43,010 nt of DNA from CAIZGX01 sp964430305. GTDB lineage: Bacteria; Bacteroidota; Bacteroidia; Flavobacteriales_D; Sanyastnellaceae. Shown here in pieces: positions 9,501-16,889 of this stretch. The stretch covers positions 1 to 43,010 of the forward strand of contig CAYSEX010000015.1 of the NCBI GenBank assembly GCA_964430305.1, written 5' to 3'. The notes below the pieces were generated by a model. The model saw only the letters and a list, made by a program, of their open reading frames with translations, was not told where the DNA came from and did not search any database. Position numbers and translations under genes: made by a program. Each line of letters starts with the position of its first letter. The stretch's first letter is position 1.

Positions 9501-9913
9501 ACTGTCCATACAAAGTGCGTCGATTCAACTGGTTCAACTACGTTGGTAATGAGAAATTCTCGAAGTTCAATCCATCACAAGACGAGACCATGCGTATGGT
9601 ATTGAATCCAGATGTTACTGTTCGTACACGTGGTGTTATGGAGAAATGCAGCATGTGTCAGCAGCGTATTCAGGCTGGTAAATTGGCTGCGAAGATTGAT
9701 GGAACACCCGTTGTTGATGGATCAGTACAATCAGCTTGTTCAGAAGCTTGTCCAACCAACGCAATTGTATTTGGTGATTTAAATGATACGAAGTCGTTGA
9801 ATGCACAGCGAGCGAAAGACAACCGTTCATATCATGCATTGGAAGAAGTAGGTATTCAACCGAATATCTTCTACATGACAAAAGTTAGAAACATTGAAGA
9901 AACAGAAGCCTAA
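6593..9913 (+). CDS. actB: alternative complex III subunit ActB, molybdopterin-oxidoreductase-like with iron-sulfur domain
   Basis: 1106 residues. The large periplasmic subunit of ACIII, which takes electrons from menaquinol sites in ActC and passes them to the haem chain. A Tat-type signal starts at Arg50-Arg51 (GRRDFLKFMGFS), preceded by a 48-residue extension, and ends in LAAC with Cys69, a possible lipid anchor. The long middle is the molybdopterin-enzyme fold; in characterised ACIII it carries no molybdenum. From about residue 848 there are four ferredoxin-type clusters: CIGCGSCITACH, CQHCNHAPCETVCPV, CIGTRYCANNCPYKVRR and CSMCQQ with CSEACP. The third motif has Thr where a second Cys would be, matching a [3Fe-4S] cluster. 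A second ATG lies two codons in. It follows actA by 21 bases. Confidence 0.95.
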   Translation: MGMNKKYWTGMEELDNTSSFQESAASEFPQGKNVEEFLGSDKLQETNTGRRDFLKFMGFSVAAATLAACETPVVKSIPYVVKPEEITPGVPNYYASTFYDGNVYSGIMVKTREGRPIHIKGNKKHGFKGGNVSAVVNASVLSVYDSARLQGPTKNGVNTDWGTLDSEVSAALSSAGSIRILSNTIISPSTQRAINEFSAKYNGKVQHIQWDAYSYQGIRLAHEQVIGKSVIPAYDFSKAKTIVSVGADFLGTWLSSTLYQADYASTRKPHGEWMSKHYQFESIMSLTGSNADVRVAIKPSQEGAVVASLYSAIVNGSATAVEGVDTARIEKIASELKANAGASLVVCGNNNTDVQALVCAINKALNNYGTTANVDKPLNLFQGNDAAMDALVTEMNSGGVGALIVYGTNPVYAYGEAFKSAMAKVPCVVSFNAYADETGAKANYCAPDHHYLESWNDLSPVAGRVDFVQPTIVPLYNTRAAQESILRWTGNGISYYNYIQASHTELGTDLFNMSVHNGTSTDVKLPVAENAAMAAVADTTAAVSTMANVISLPKDSNMPKTVIQESPAVVVPLVTTSFDSAKAIAGATSNATGEWEVVMYQKITMGTGEYANNPILHETPDPITKITWDNYVAMAPSDMKKLGLNTYIAQDDPASLVKVTVNGKSLELPACPTPGQKAGTIGIALGYGRGEGNENIGKSAFQVDSTGEYILGENGKPQAIGKNAFGFVSTAGTRRFNGVASLEATGNTYPLASTQLHSTVMGRESVVKETVLAKYLAEKDKKKGEASWNPFVGLIVHEDVNKDGKINAQDKKPLRDPNGNESENLDLWRDHPVEGVGHRWGMTIDLSSCIGCGSCITACHTENNVPVVGKDEVRRHRDMHWMRIDRYFSSDYASLEETKKAKELGTISAYSDMEIPAENPQTVHMPMMCQHCNHAPCETVCPVAATTHSNEGLNNMAYNRCIGTRYCANNCPYKVRRFNWFNYVGNEKFSKFNPSQDETMRMVLNPDVTVRTRGVMEKCSMCQQRIQAGKLAAKIDGTPVVDGSVQSACSEACPTNAIVFGDLNDTKSLNAQRAKDNRSYHALEEVGIQPNIFYMTKVRNIEETEA

Positions 9914-9918
9914 GCCTT

Positions 9919-11298
9919 ATGATGAAAGAAGCTGCTATTCGTAAACCCTTAATTCTTGGACACAAGACTTACCATGACATTACCAATGATGTGGTAGGGC
10001 CAATTGAAGGGAAAGCCCCACGTCAATGGAAAATTGCATTGGGAATTGCCGCCATTATTGCCTTGTATGGCATAGGGTGTATCATGTATCTTGTAGGAAC
10101 CGGAATCGGTGCTTGGGGATTAAATAAAACAGTTGGTTGGTCTTGGGATATTACCAACTTCGTTTGGTGGGTTGGTATTGGTCACGCGGGAACATTGATT
10201 TCAGCGGTATTGTTATTATTCCGTCAAAGATGGAGAATGGCAATTAACCGTTCTGCTGAGGCGATGACCATTTTCGCGGTAATCATGGCAGCCATATTCC
10301 CTGTATTTCACATGGGTCGTGTATGGATGGCCTATTGGACATTACCCTTACCGAATCAATTTGGTTCGCTTTGGCCAAACTTCAACTCGGCGTTGATGTG
10401 GGACGTATTCGCAATTTCGACCTACTTCTCTGTATCGTTGGTGTTTTGGTACATTGGTTTGATACCAGACTTCGCAACAATTCGTGATAGAATGGTTTCT
10501 CCACGGGCGAAGAAAGTATATGGTATCTTGTCTTTCGGATGGTCAGGCAGAGCAAAGCACTGGACTCGTTTTGAAGAAGTTTCTTTGGTTCTTGCTGGTA
10601 TTGCAACTCCGCTTGTATTCTCTGTACACTCAATTGTATCGATGGACTTTGCAACATCTGTTATACCTGGATGGCACGCAACCATTTTCCCTCCATACTT
10701 CGTATCGGGAGCGGTATTCTCTGGTTTCGCAATGGTATTGACACTGTTGTTGATTATGAGGAAGACCATGCGTCTTGAGAATTACATTCACATGGCACAC
10801 ATTGAATACATGAATATTGTAATCATTGTAACTGGGTCAATTGTGGGGGTAGCTTATCTGACTGAGTTGTTTATCTCTTGGTATAGTGGTGTAGAATACG
10901 AGTCTTATGCATTCATTAATCGTTTCTCTGGTCCATACAGTTGGAGTTATTGGATGATGATGACTTGTAACGTAATTTCTCCGCAACTTTTCTGGTTCAA
11001 AAAGATTCGAACCAATTTAGTGGCCACGTTTATCTTATCAATTGTTGTGAACATTGGTATGTGGTTCGAGCGTTTCGTAATCATTGTTACATCTATTCAC
11101 CGTGATTACACACCAGGTGCATGGGGAGAATTCCACCCGTCTATGATCGACATAGGAATGTTCATTGGAACCATTGGAATTTTCTTCACGTTGTTCTTGT
11201 TGTTCGCACGTTACTTCCCAGTGCTTGCATTGAATGAATTGAAAACCATCTTGAAGGTTTCTGGTGAAAGCTACAAGAATGATCAACACAAACACTAA
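9919..11298 (+). CDS. actC: alternative complex III subunit ActC, NrfD/PsrC-like quinol-binding membrane protein
   Basis: 459 residues, polytopic with about ten predicted membrane segments and a hydrophilic N-terminus of about 35 residues. It belongs to the NrfD/PsrC family; in ACIII this subunit sits next to ActB and is thought to form the menaquinol oxidation site and part of a proton pathway. Recognisable stretches include WWVGIGHAGTLISAVLLLF, FHMGRVWMAYW and FSVHSIVSMDFA. It is five bases downstream of actB, clearly the same operon, and is paralogous to ActF further along. Confidence 0.94.
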   Translation: MMKEAAIRKPLILGHKTYHDITNDVVGPIEGKAPRQWKIALGIAAIIALYGIGCIMYLVGTGIGAWGLNKTVGWSWDITNFVWWVGIGHAGTLISAVLLLFRQRWRMAINRSAEAMTIFAVIMAAIFPVFHMGRVWMAYWTLPLPNQFGSLWPNFNSALMWDVFAISTYFSVSLVFWYIGLIPDFATIRDRMVSPRAKKVYGILSFGWSGRAKHWTRFEEVSLVLAGIATPLVFSVHSIVSMDFATSVIPGWHATIFPPYFVSGAVFSGFAMVLTLLLIMRKTMRLENYIHMAHIEYMNIVIIVTGSIVGVAYLTELFISWYSGVEYESYAFINRFSGPYSWSYWMMMTCNVISPQLFWFKKIRTNLVATFILSIVVNIGMWFERFVIIVTSIHRDYTPGAWGEFHPSMIDIGMFIGTIGIFFTLFLLFARYFPVLALNELKTILKVSGESYKNDQHKH

Positions 11299-11316
11299 TC
11301 ATTGAATTTTAGTCAA

Positions 11317-11853
11317 ATGGCAAATAATAAAGTATTTCATGTGATGTACGATGATGACCACACCTTGCTGGAGGCAGCAAAGCAGTTGGTTAGTCAAGGA
11401 GTACATGTAAAGGACGTATTTTCTCCATTTCCGGTTCACGGTTTGGATCCTATCATTGGTGTGAAGCGCACTCGATTGGCAATCACGTCATTCATGTATG
11501 CAACAACAGGAACGTTATTGGCAATTTTCGGAACATGGTATTTCATGATTCACGACTGGCCAATGAATATTGGAGGTAAGCCAAGTTTCTCTTGGATTGA
11601 GAATGCACCTGCGTTTGTTCCAGTTATGTTTGAATTTTCTGTCTTTTGTGGTGCTCACGGTATGGCCATCACGTATTTATTAAGAAACGGAACTCTACCA
11701 GGCATGCCAGCTTCGAATCCAGATCCAAGAACCACAGATGATAAGTTTGTGATGGAAATTGTTACTGAAGACAATCATGGTTTCTCAGTTTCGGAGTTGG
11801 AAGAGAAAATTAGAGGTACACAAGTTTACGAATTAAGCATAAAGGACTGTTAA
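11317..11853 (+). CDS. actD: alternative complex III subunit ActD (DUF3341)
   Basis: 178 residues from the ATG at 11317 (MANNKVFHVMYDDDH). An in-frame TTG at 11302 would add five residues but has nothing to recommend it. ActD is a membrane subunit of ACIII with two helices, visible here at FMYATTGTLLAIFGTWYF and, after a loop, VMFEFSVFCGAHGMAITYLL. The N-terminal cytoplasmic domain with DDDHTLLEAAKQL is typical of DUF3341. Its specific role is structural as far as is known. One base separates its stop from the actE start. Confidence 0.92.
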   Translation: MANNKVFHVMYDDDHTLLEAAKQLVSQGVHVKDVFSPFPVHGLDPIIGVKRTRLAITSFMYATTGTLLAIFGTWYFMIHDWPMNIGGKPSFSWIENAPAFVPVMFEFSVFCGAHGMAITYLLRNGTLPGMPASNPDPRTTDDKFVMEIVTEDNHGFSVSELEEKIRGTQVYELSIKDC

Positions 11854-11854
11854 A

Positions 11855-12550
11855 ATGAAGCGTCCACTATTATTTACACTATCTGTTTTCGCCGCTACAA
11901 TGGGAATTGTTTCTTGCGGTGTTGACCCCAATTCACCCGGTGTTGAGTACATGCCAGACATGTACAGATCTCCCGCAGTGGAAGCCTATGTTGATTATGG
12001 TTCAAGCAAGCACTTGGATTGGACACAAAGCCAGAAAGATGAGGCTGGAGTAAAACCAATTTTAGCGCGTATTCCAGCAGCAGGATCAGTTGCATACATG
12101 GGCGAAGATGCGATTTTTGGTATGCCTTACGCATTGCCAAATGATACATCTGGTTATGCTCGTGCTGCCAAAGAAATTCATTCACCCTTGCTTTCAAGCA
12201 AAGAGAACATTGAAAAGGGAATTGTTCTTTTCAATCGTTTTTGTCAGCACTGCCATGGAAAGGAAGGTCATGGAGATGGAAAAATTTCTCAGAATGGTCA
12301 CATTGCAGGTATTCCAGACTATGCGACCAAGTTGAAAGATTTGGAAGAAGGTAAGATTTATCACACGCTTCAATACGGAAAAGGTTTAATGGGGTCACAT
12401 GCTTCCCAGATGAGTCAGAAGGAACGTTGGCAGGTGATTGAATATGTGAAATGTCTTCAGAAAGGCATTACTTCACCAGAGTTTGATTCAAAGGGAATGT
12501 TAAAAATGCCTGAGGCTTCTGCAGATGCGGACAGCACCAAAAAGATATAA
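11855..12550 (+). CDS. actE: alternative complex III subunit ActE, monohaem cytochrome c lipoprotein
   Basis: 231 residues. A lipoprotein signal ends IVSCG, with Cys at about residue 22, so the protein should be anchored at the membrane surface facing the periplasm. A single class I haem site, CQHCHGKEGHGDG, is near residues 131-143; a likely Met axial ligand is in GLMGSHASQMS. ActE is one of the haem subunits of ACIII that can hand electrons onward to the oxidase. The acidic, Ser-rich C-terminus (ASADADST) looks unstructured. The next gene has a strong Shine-Dalgarno sequence beginning at the base after its stop. Confidence 0.93.
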   Translation: MKRPLLFTLSVFAATMGIVSCGVDPNSPGVEYMPDMYRSPAVEAYVDYGSSKHLDWTQSQKDEAGVKPILARIPAAGSVAYMGEDAIFGMPYALPNDTSGYARAAKEIHSPLLSSKENIEKGIVLFNRFCQHCHGKEGHGDGKISQNGHIAGIPDYATKLKDLEEGKIYHTLQYGKGLMGSHASQMSQKERWQVIEYVKCLQKGITSPEFDSKGMLKMPEASADADSTKKI

Positions 12551-12557
12551 GGAGGAG
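12551..12557 (+). promoter_or_regulatory. strong Shine-Dalgarno GGAGGAG before actF
   Basis: GGAGGAG directly follows the actE stop codon and ends two bases before the actF ATG. Most genes in this window lack such a sequence, as is usual in Bacteroidota, so this site stands out and also fixes the actF start. Confidence 0.6.
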
Positions 12558-12559
12558 AT

Positions 12560-13819
12560 ATGTCACAAGAAAATATGCAATTTCAAATTCCATCGGCGAC
12601 CAAAAATTGGACGATGGCCATGATGGGAATCGGTTTGGTTTCTGCTGGGTTAGGATGGGCAGCTGACAAGACAGACCACCATCAATATTGGTGGGCTATG
12701 TTGCTCATTTGTGGATTCTTCTTTTTCGGGGCTTCAATAGCGGCTCTATTTTTCTATGCGTTGCAGTATGCAGCTGAAGTAGCGTGGTCATCGCAATTGA
12801 AAAGACTCTTTGAAGCTTTATTTGCCTACGTTCCATATGGTTTGGGTGTTATTTTTATTGTTTTACTTGTAGGACAATTCCACGGACACCATTTGTACCA
12901 TTGGATGGATTCGAATTTGTACAATGAATTTTTGGCTGATGGAACTCCGAATCCGGATTATGATTCTATTATAGCTGGAAAACGTCCGTTTTTAAGTCCT
13001 TGGTTCTTTTGGTTACGTTTTGCGGTTTATGCAATCACATTTGTTTGGTTTGCTAAATATTTCCGCAAGTGGTCTTTGAAAGAAGATGAAATTGGAGGAA
13101 CCGAAATTCACTTTAGAATGTACAGAAGAGGAGCGTTGTTCTTGGTTTTCTTTGCTGTATTCAGTTCTACACTTGCTTGGGATTGGTTGATGAGTATTGA
13201 TACACACTGGTATTCTACCATGTATGGTTGGTACATCTTCTCTGGCATGTGGGTTTCTGCAATGATTCTTGGAACATTGTTGTTGATCTGGTTGAGAAGA
13301 AAAGGATATTACGCTCACATCAATGAGTCTCACATTCATGACATGGGTAAGTGGATGTTCGCTATTTCTATGTTGTGGAGTTATTTGTGGTTTTGCCAAT
13401 ACATGTTGATTTGGTACTCAGATATTCCTGAAGAAATTACATATTTCAAAACGCGTTATGATCATTACATGGGCGCAATGTGGGGGATTTTCTTTGTGAA
13501 TTTCGCTGTTCCATTTTACACGTTAATTGCACGTGATGCAAAGAGAAACACGAAGTTTTTGTGGAGAGTGGGTATTATCATACTTTGTTCACATTTTGCC
13601 GATTTATATTTGGCTGTGATACCAGGAACAATTCACGGTCATTTGATGTGGGGATTCGGTGAGGGACACCATGTATCGTTTACTTGGTGGTTTGAAATTG
13701 GAATGTTCATTGGATTTCTTGGATTATTTATTCGCGTAGTATTGACTGCACTTAGTAAGGCAAGACTCGTTCCAGCGAAACACCCATTCTTGGATGAAAG
13801 TATTAACCATCACATATAA
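12560..13819 (+). CDS. actF: alternative complex III subunit ActF, NrfD-like membrane protein
   Basis: 419 residues, highly hydrophobic with about ten membrane segments. ActF is the second NrfD-like membrane subunit of ACIII, a distant paralogue of ActC, placed opposite it in the complex and contacting the terminal oxidase in known supercomplexes. Typical stretches are FFFGASIAALFFYALQYAAE, SSTLAWDWLMSIDTHWYS and LWSYLWFCQYMLIWYS. The ATG follows a strong GGAGGAG. It lies 31 bases before coxB, consistent with one transcript linking ACIII and oxidase. Confidence 0.94.
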   Translation: MSQENMQFQIPSATKNWTMAMMGIGLVSAGLGWAADKTDHHQYWWAMLLICGFFFFGASIAALFFYALQYAAEVAWSSQLKRLFEALFAYVPYGLGVIFIVLLVGQFHGHHLYHWMDSNLYNEFLADGTPNPDYDSIIAGKRPFLSPWFFWLRFAVYAITFVWFAKYFRKWSLKEDEIGGTEIHFRMYRRGALFLVFFAVFSSTLAWDWLMSIDTHWYSTMYGWYIFSGMWVSAMILGTLLLIWLRRKGYYAHINESHIHDMGKWMFAISMLWSYLWFCQYMLIWYSDIPEEITYFKTRYDHYMGAMWGIFFVNFAVPFYTLIARDAKRNTKFLWRVGIIILCSHFADLYLAVIPGTIHGHLMWGFGEGHHVSFTWWFEIGMFIGFLGLFIRVVLTALSKARLVPAKHPFLDESINHHI

Positions 13820-13850
13820 TTTGTAAGTAGAGAAAGCAAACAATACGAGT

Positions 13851-15083
13851 ATGAAACTTTTAATCATCTTAATTGTCGTTCTTGCGATTATTGCCATAGC
13901 GCAGTTGACCAAGGTTTACGAAATGAGTCGTTCCTTACGCAAGAATAAGGAAGAAGATATTCCTGCGGCAGATAATAAAATGAATGCAAGCCTTTGGTTG
14001 GTTTGGATGTTCGTTTTCTTCTGTGCAACGATCTACTTATATATCAAGTACGGAAACTATTTACCTGAATCAGCTTCAGAGCATGGTGTGGCTATGGATC
14101 AACTTATGTTGGTGAACATTGCATTAATTACTGTGGTATTCTTTATTGTAAACTTTTTCTTGTTCTACTTTGCTTGGAAATATCAGTATAAGAAAGGTAA
14201 CAAAGCAAAGTTCTTTGCACATGATAATCGCTTGGAGATGCTTTGGACCTTGGTTCCCGGTGTGACCTTGGCTTTCATCATTGTGTACGGTTTAATTACT
14301 TGGAATGCGATTACAGGACCTGCTTCAGCTGACGCTATTCAAATTGAAGTTTACTCAAGACAATTTGACTGGACAGTTAGATATTCTGGAGATGACAAAA
14401 CATTCGGAGCTTCTTCTTTCAATTTAATTAGTAGTTCAAATCCTCTTGGTCTGATTTCAGCAGAGGGTATCCGTGAAAAGTTAGAAGAAATTGAAGCGGA
14501 TATTGAAAACTTGGAATCTCAAATCAAAGCAAACGAATCAGATCACTTACTTCCAGAAAGCTATGTGAAGTCACTCGAAGATCGCGTTTATAGATTGAAA
14601 CGACATAAGCAACGTATCATGGATTTGGATGAAACTGAGGTCAATGGACTTAGTACTTGGGAAACCGGATTTGATGATAAGGTGGTTAAAGGCGAAATGC
14701 ACATTCCTGTGAATAAAGAAGTAGAATTCATCTTCCGTTCTCAAGATGTAATACACTCGGCTTATATGCCTCACTTCAGAGCTCAAATGAATACAGTTCC
14801 CGGAACACCTACTCGTTTCAAAATGAAGCCAACTATTACAACGGCTGAGATGAGAAACAAATTGGGAGATTCAAATTTTGATTACATCTTGCTTTGTAAT
14901 AAAGTTTGTGGAGCAGCACACTTTAACATGCAAATGAAAATTGTAGTTGAAACAGAAGAAGAATACAATGCATGGTTAGCTGCTCAAAAAGTGGTAAAAG
15001 CTCCTGAAACGGAAGAGAAATCGGAGACTGCTGACGCAGAATCAGAAAAGAAAGACACGGTAACAACAGCAATGAAACCTTAA
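13851..15083 (+). CDS. coxB: cytochrome c oxidase subunit II with coiled-coil insertion
   Basis: 410 residues. Subunit II accepts electrons at the binuclear CuA centre and passes them to subunit I. An N-terminal membrane segment (residues 1-18) is followed by two further helices at about 50-70 and 80-110. The CuA site is complete: His in HSAYMPHF (about 302) and CNKVCGAAHFNM (about 348-359), giving two Cys, His and Met. Between the aromatic FDWTVRYSG region and the CuA-bearing strands lies an insertion of nearly 100 residues, about 187-283, with a charged coiled-coil stretch at 207-262. The C-terminus is a Glu/Lys-rich tail of about 30 residues. No haem c motif is present, so it is not a caa3-type fusion. 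Confidence 0.95.
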   Translation: MKLLIILIVVLAIIAIAQLTKVYEMSRSLRKNKEEDIPAADNKMNASLWLVWMFVFFCATIYLYIKYGNYLPESASEHGVAMDQLMLVNIALITVVFFIVNFFLFYFAWKYQYKKGNKAKFFAHDNRLEMLWTLVPGVTLAFIIVYGLITWNAITGPASADAIQIEVYSRQFDWTVRYSGDDKTFGASSFNLISSSNPLGLISAEGIREKLEEIEADIENLESQIKANESDHLLPESYVKSLEDRVYRLKRHKQRIMDLDETEVNGLSTWETGFDDKVVKGEMHIPVNKEVEFIFRSQDVIHSAYMPHFRAQMNTVPGTPTRFKMKPTITTAEMRNKLGDSNFDYILLCNKVCGAAHFNMQMKIVVETEEEYNAWLAAQKVVKAPETEEKSETADAESEKKDTVTTAMKP

Positions 15084-15110
15084 TCATTAGGTAAAAAAAA
15101 ATTGATAAAA

Positions 15111-16889
15111 ATGGAATCAACAGGACACGCACACGATCACGGTCATCACCACAAAGAGAGCTTCATTTCGAAGTATATCTTTTCACAAGACCATAAAATG
15201 ATATCTAAGCAGTTCTTGGTAACTGCCATCTTCATGGGTGTTATAGCGGTTATGCTATCTATCTTCTTCCGCTTACAGTTGGGATGGCCAGGAGAGAAGT
15301 TTGATATTTTGAATGCGTTTTTAGGAGACAAGTGGGCACCAGACGGTATTTTGGATAAAAATGCTTATTTGGCTTTGGTTACCATCCACGGTACAATCAT
15401 GGTCTTCTTCGTATTGACAGGTGGTCTATCTGGAACTTTTGCTAACCTGCTTATTCCATTGCAAATTGGAGCAAGAGATATGGCGTCTGGCTTCTTGAAT
15501 ATGCTATCCTATTGGTTTTTCCTTATTTCAAGCATCATCATGGTAGCTTCACTTTTTGTAGAAGGAGGTGCGGCTTCAGGTGGATGGACGATTTACCCTC
15601 CTCTATCGGTGTTACCTCAGGCAATGCCAGGTTCTGGAATGGGTATGACCTTGTGGTTAATTTCCATGGTACTTTTCGTTGCGTCGTCTTTAATAGGTGG
15701 TTTGAATTATGTTGTGACGATTATCAACCTCAGAACAAAAGGAATGAAAATGACCAGAATGCCATTGACCATTTGGGCTCTTTTGGTAACAGCTATTTTA
15801 GGTATTTTGTCTTTCCCTGTTTTAGTGTCGGCCGTAGTTCTTTTGTTGATGGATAGAATGGCAGGAACTGCGTTTTACCTTTCAGATATCTATATTGGCG
15901 GAGAGGCATTGGATGTGACTGGAGGTTCTCCAATTTTATTCCAACACTTGTTCTGGTTCTTAGGTCACCCTGAAGTATACATTGTATTATTGCCAGCTTT
16001 GGGTATTTCGTCTGAAATTATTTCAACCAATTCAAGAAAGCCAATCTTTGGTTACAAAGCTATGATTGGTTCCATTCTGGCCATTGGTTTCTTGTCATTC
16101 ATTGTATGGGGTCACCACATGTACGTAACGGGTATGAATCCATTCTTAGGATCGGTATTCGTATTTACAACGTTGTTGATTGCTATTCCTTCAGCAGTAA
16201 AGGCCTTCAACTACATAACAACCATGTGGAAAGGTAACATTCGTTTCACTCCTGCTATGTTGTTCAGCGTAGGTTTGGTGAGCACTTTCGTAACGGGTGG
16301 ATTAACGGGAATTATCCTTGCAGACTCTGCATTAGATGTTAACGTGCACGACACTTACTTTGTAGTTGCTCACTTCCACATTGTAATGGGTATGTCAGCT
16401 ATTTTCGGAATGTTGGGTGGTATTTACCATTGGTTCCCGAAAATGTTTGGACGAATGATGAATAACAAATTGGGATATGCTCACTTCTGGTTGACACTGG
16501 TTTGTGGATTTGGAGTATTCTTCCCCATGCACTTTGTAGGTATGGCTGGTTCTCCGAGACGTTATTATGCCTATTCTGAATTTGAATTTTTAGATTGGGT
16601 GCAGGATTTGAATCCGGTTATTTCCACATTCGCAATTGTTGGTGGAGCTGCTCAAATTCTATTCTTGATTAACTTCTTCCATAGTATGTTCTATGGTCAA
16701 AAGGCTTCACAGAATCCATGGCACAGCAATACATTGGAATGGACTACTCCAGTTCAACACATACATGGAAACTGGCCTGGTGCATTACCTGAAGTTCACA
16801 GATGGGCCTATGACTATTCGAACCCGGATCACGAGGAAGATTATGTTCCTCAAGTGGTTCCACTAAAACCGGGAGAACACGCACATTGA
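15111..16889 (+). CDS. coxA: cytochrome c oxidase subunit I
   Basis: 592 residues from the ATG at 15111; an upstream in-frame TTG at 15102 is less likely. Subunit I holds haem a and the haem a3-CuB site where oxygen is reduced. Conserved motifs: HGTIMVFFVLTGG (low-spin haem His, about residue 93), GHPEVYIVLLPALGISSEI (CuB His and the cross-linked Tyr), WGHHMYVTGM (two CuB His) and VHDTYFVVAHFHIVMG (haem His pair). About twelve helices are expected. The first 15 residues are His-rich (HAHDHGHHH) and the protein ends EHAH. No subunit III or IV follows. Its TGA stop overlaps a possible TTG start of the next gene. Confidence 0.97.
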   Translation: MESTGHAHDHGHHHKESFISKYIFSQDHKMISKQFLVTAIFMGVIAVMLSIFFRLQLGWPGEKFDILNAFLGDKWAPDGILDKNAYLALVTIHGTIMVFFVLTGGLSGTFANLLIPLQIGARDMASGFLNMLSYWFFLISSIIMVASLFVEGGAASGGWTIYPPLSVLPQAMPGSGMGMTLWLISMVLFVASSLIGGLNYVVTIINLRTKGMKMTRMPLTIWALLVTAILGILSFPVLVSAVVLLLMDRMAGTAFYLSDIYIGGEALDVTGGSPILFQHLFWFLGHPEVYIVLLPALGISSEIISTNSRKPIFGYKAMIGSILAIGFLSFIVWGHHMYVTGMNPFLGSVFVFTTLLIAIPSAVKAFNYITTMWKGNIRFTPAMLFSVGLVSTFVTGGLTGIILADSALDVNVHDTYFVVAHFHIVMGMSAIFGMLGGIYHWFPKMFGRMMNNKLGYAHFWLTLVCGFGVFFPMHFVGMAGSPRRYYAYSEFEFLDWVQDLNPVISTFAIVGGAAQILFLINFFHSMFYGQKASQNPWHSNTLEWTTPVQHIHGNWPGALPEVHRWAYDYSNPDHEEDYVPQVVPLKPGEHAH

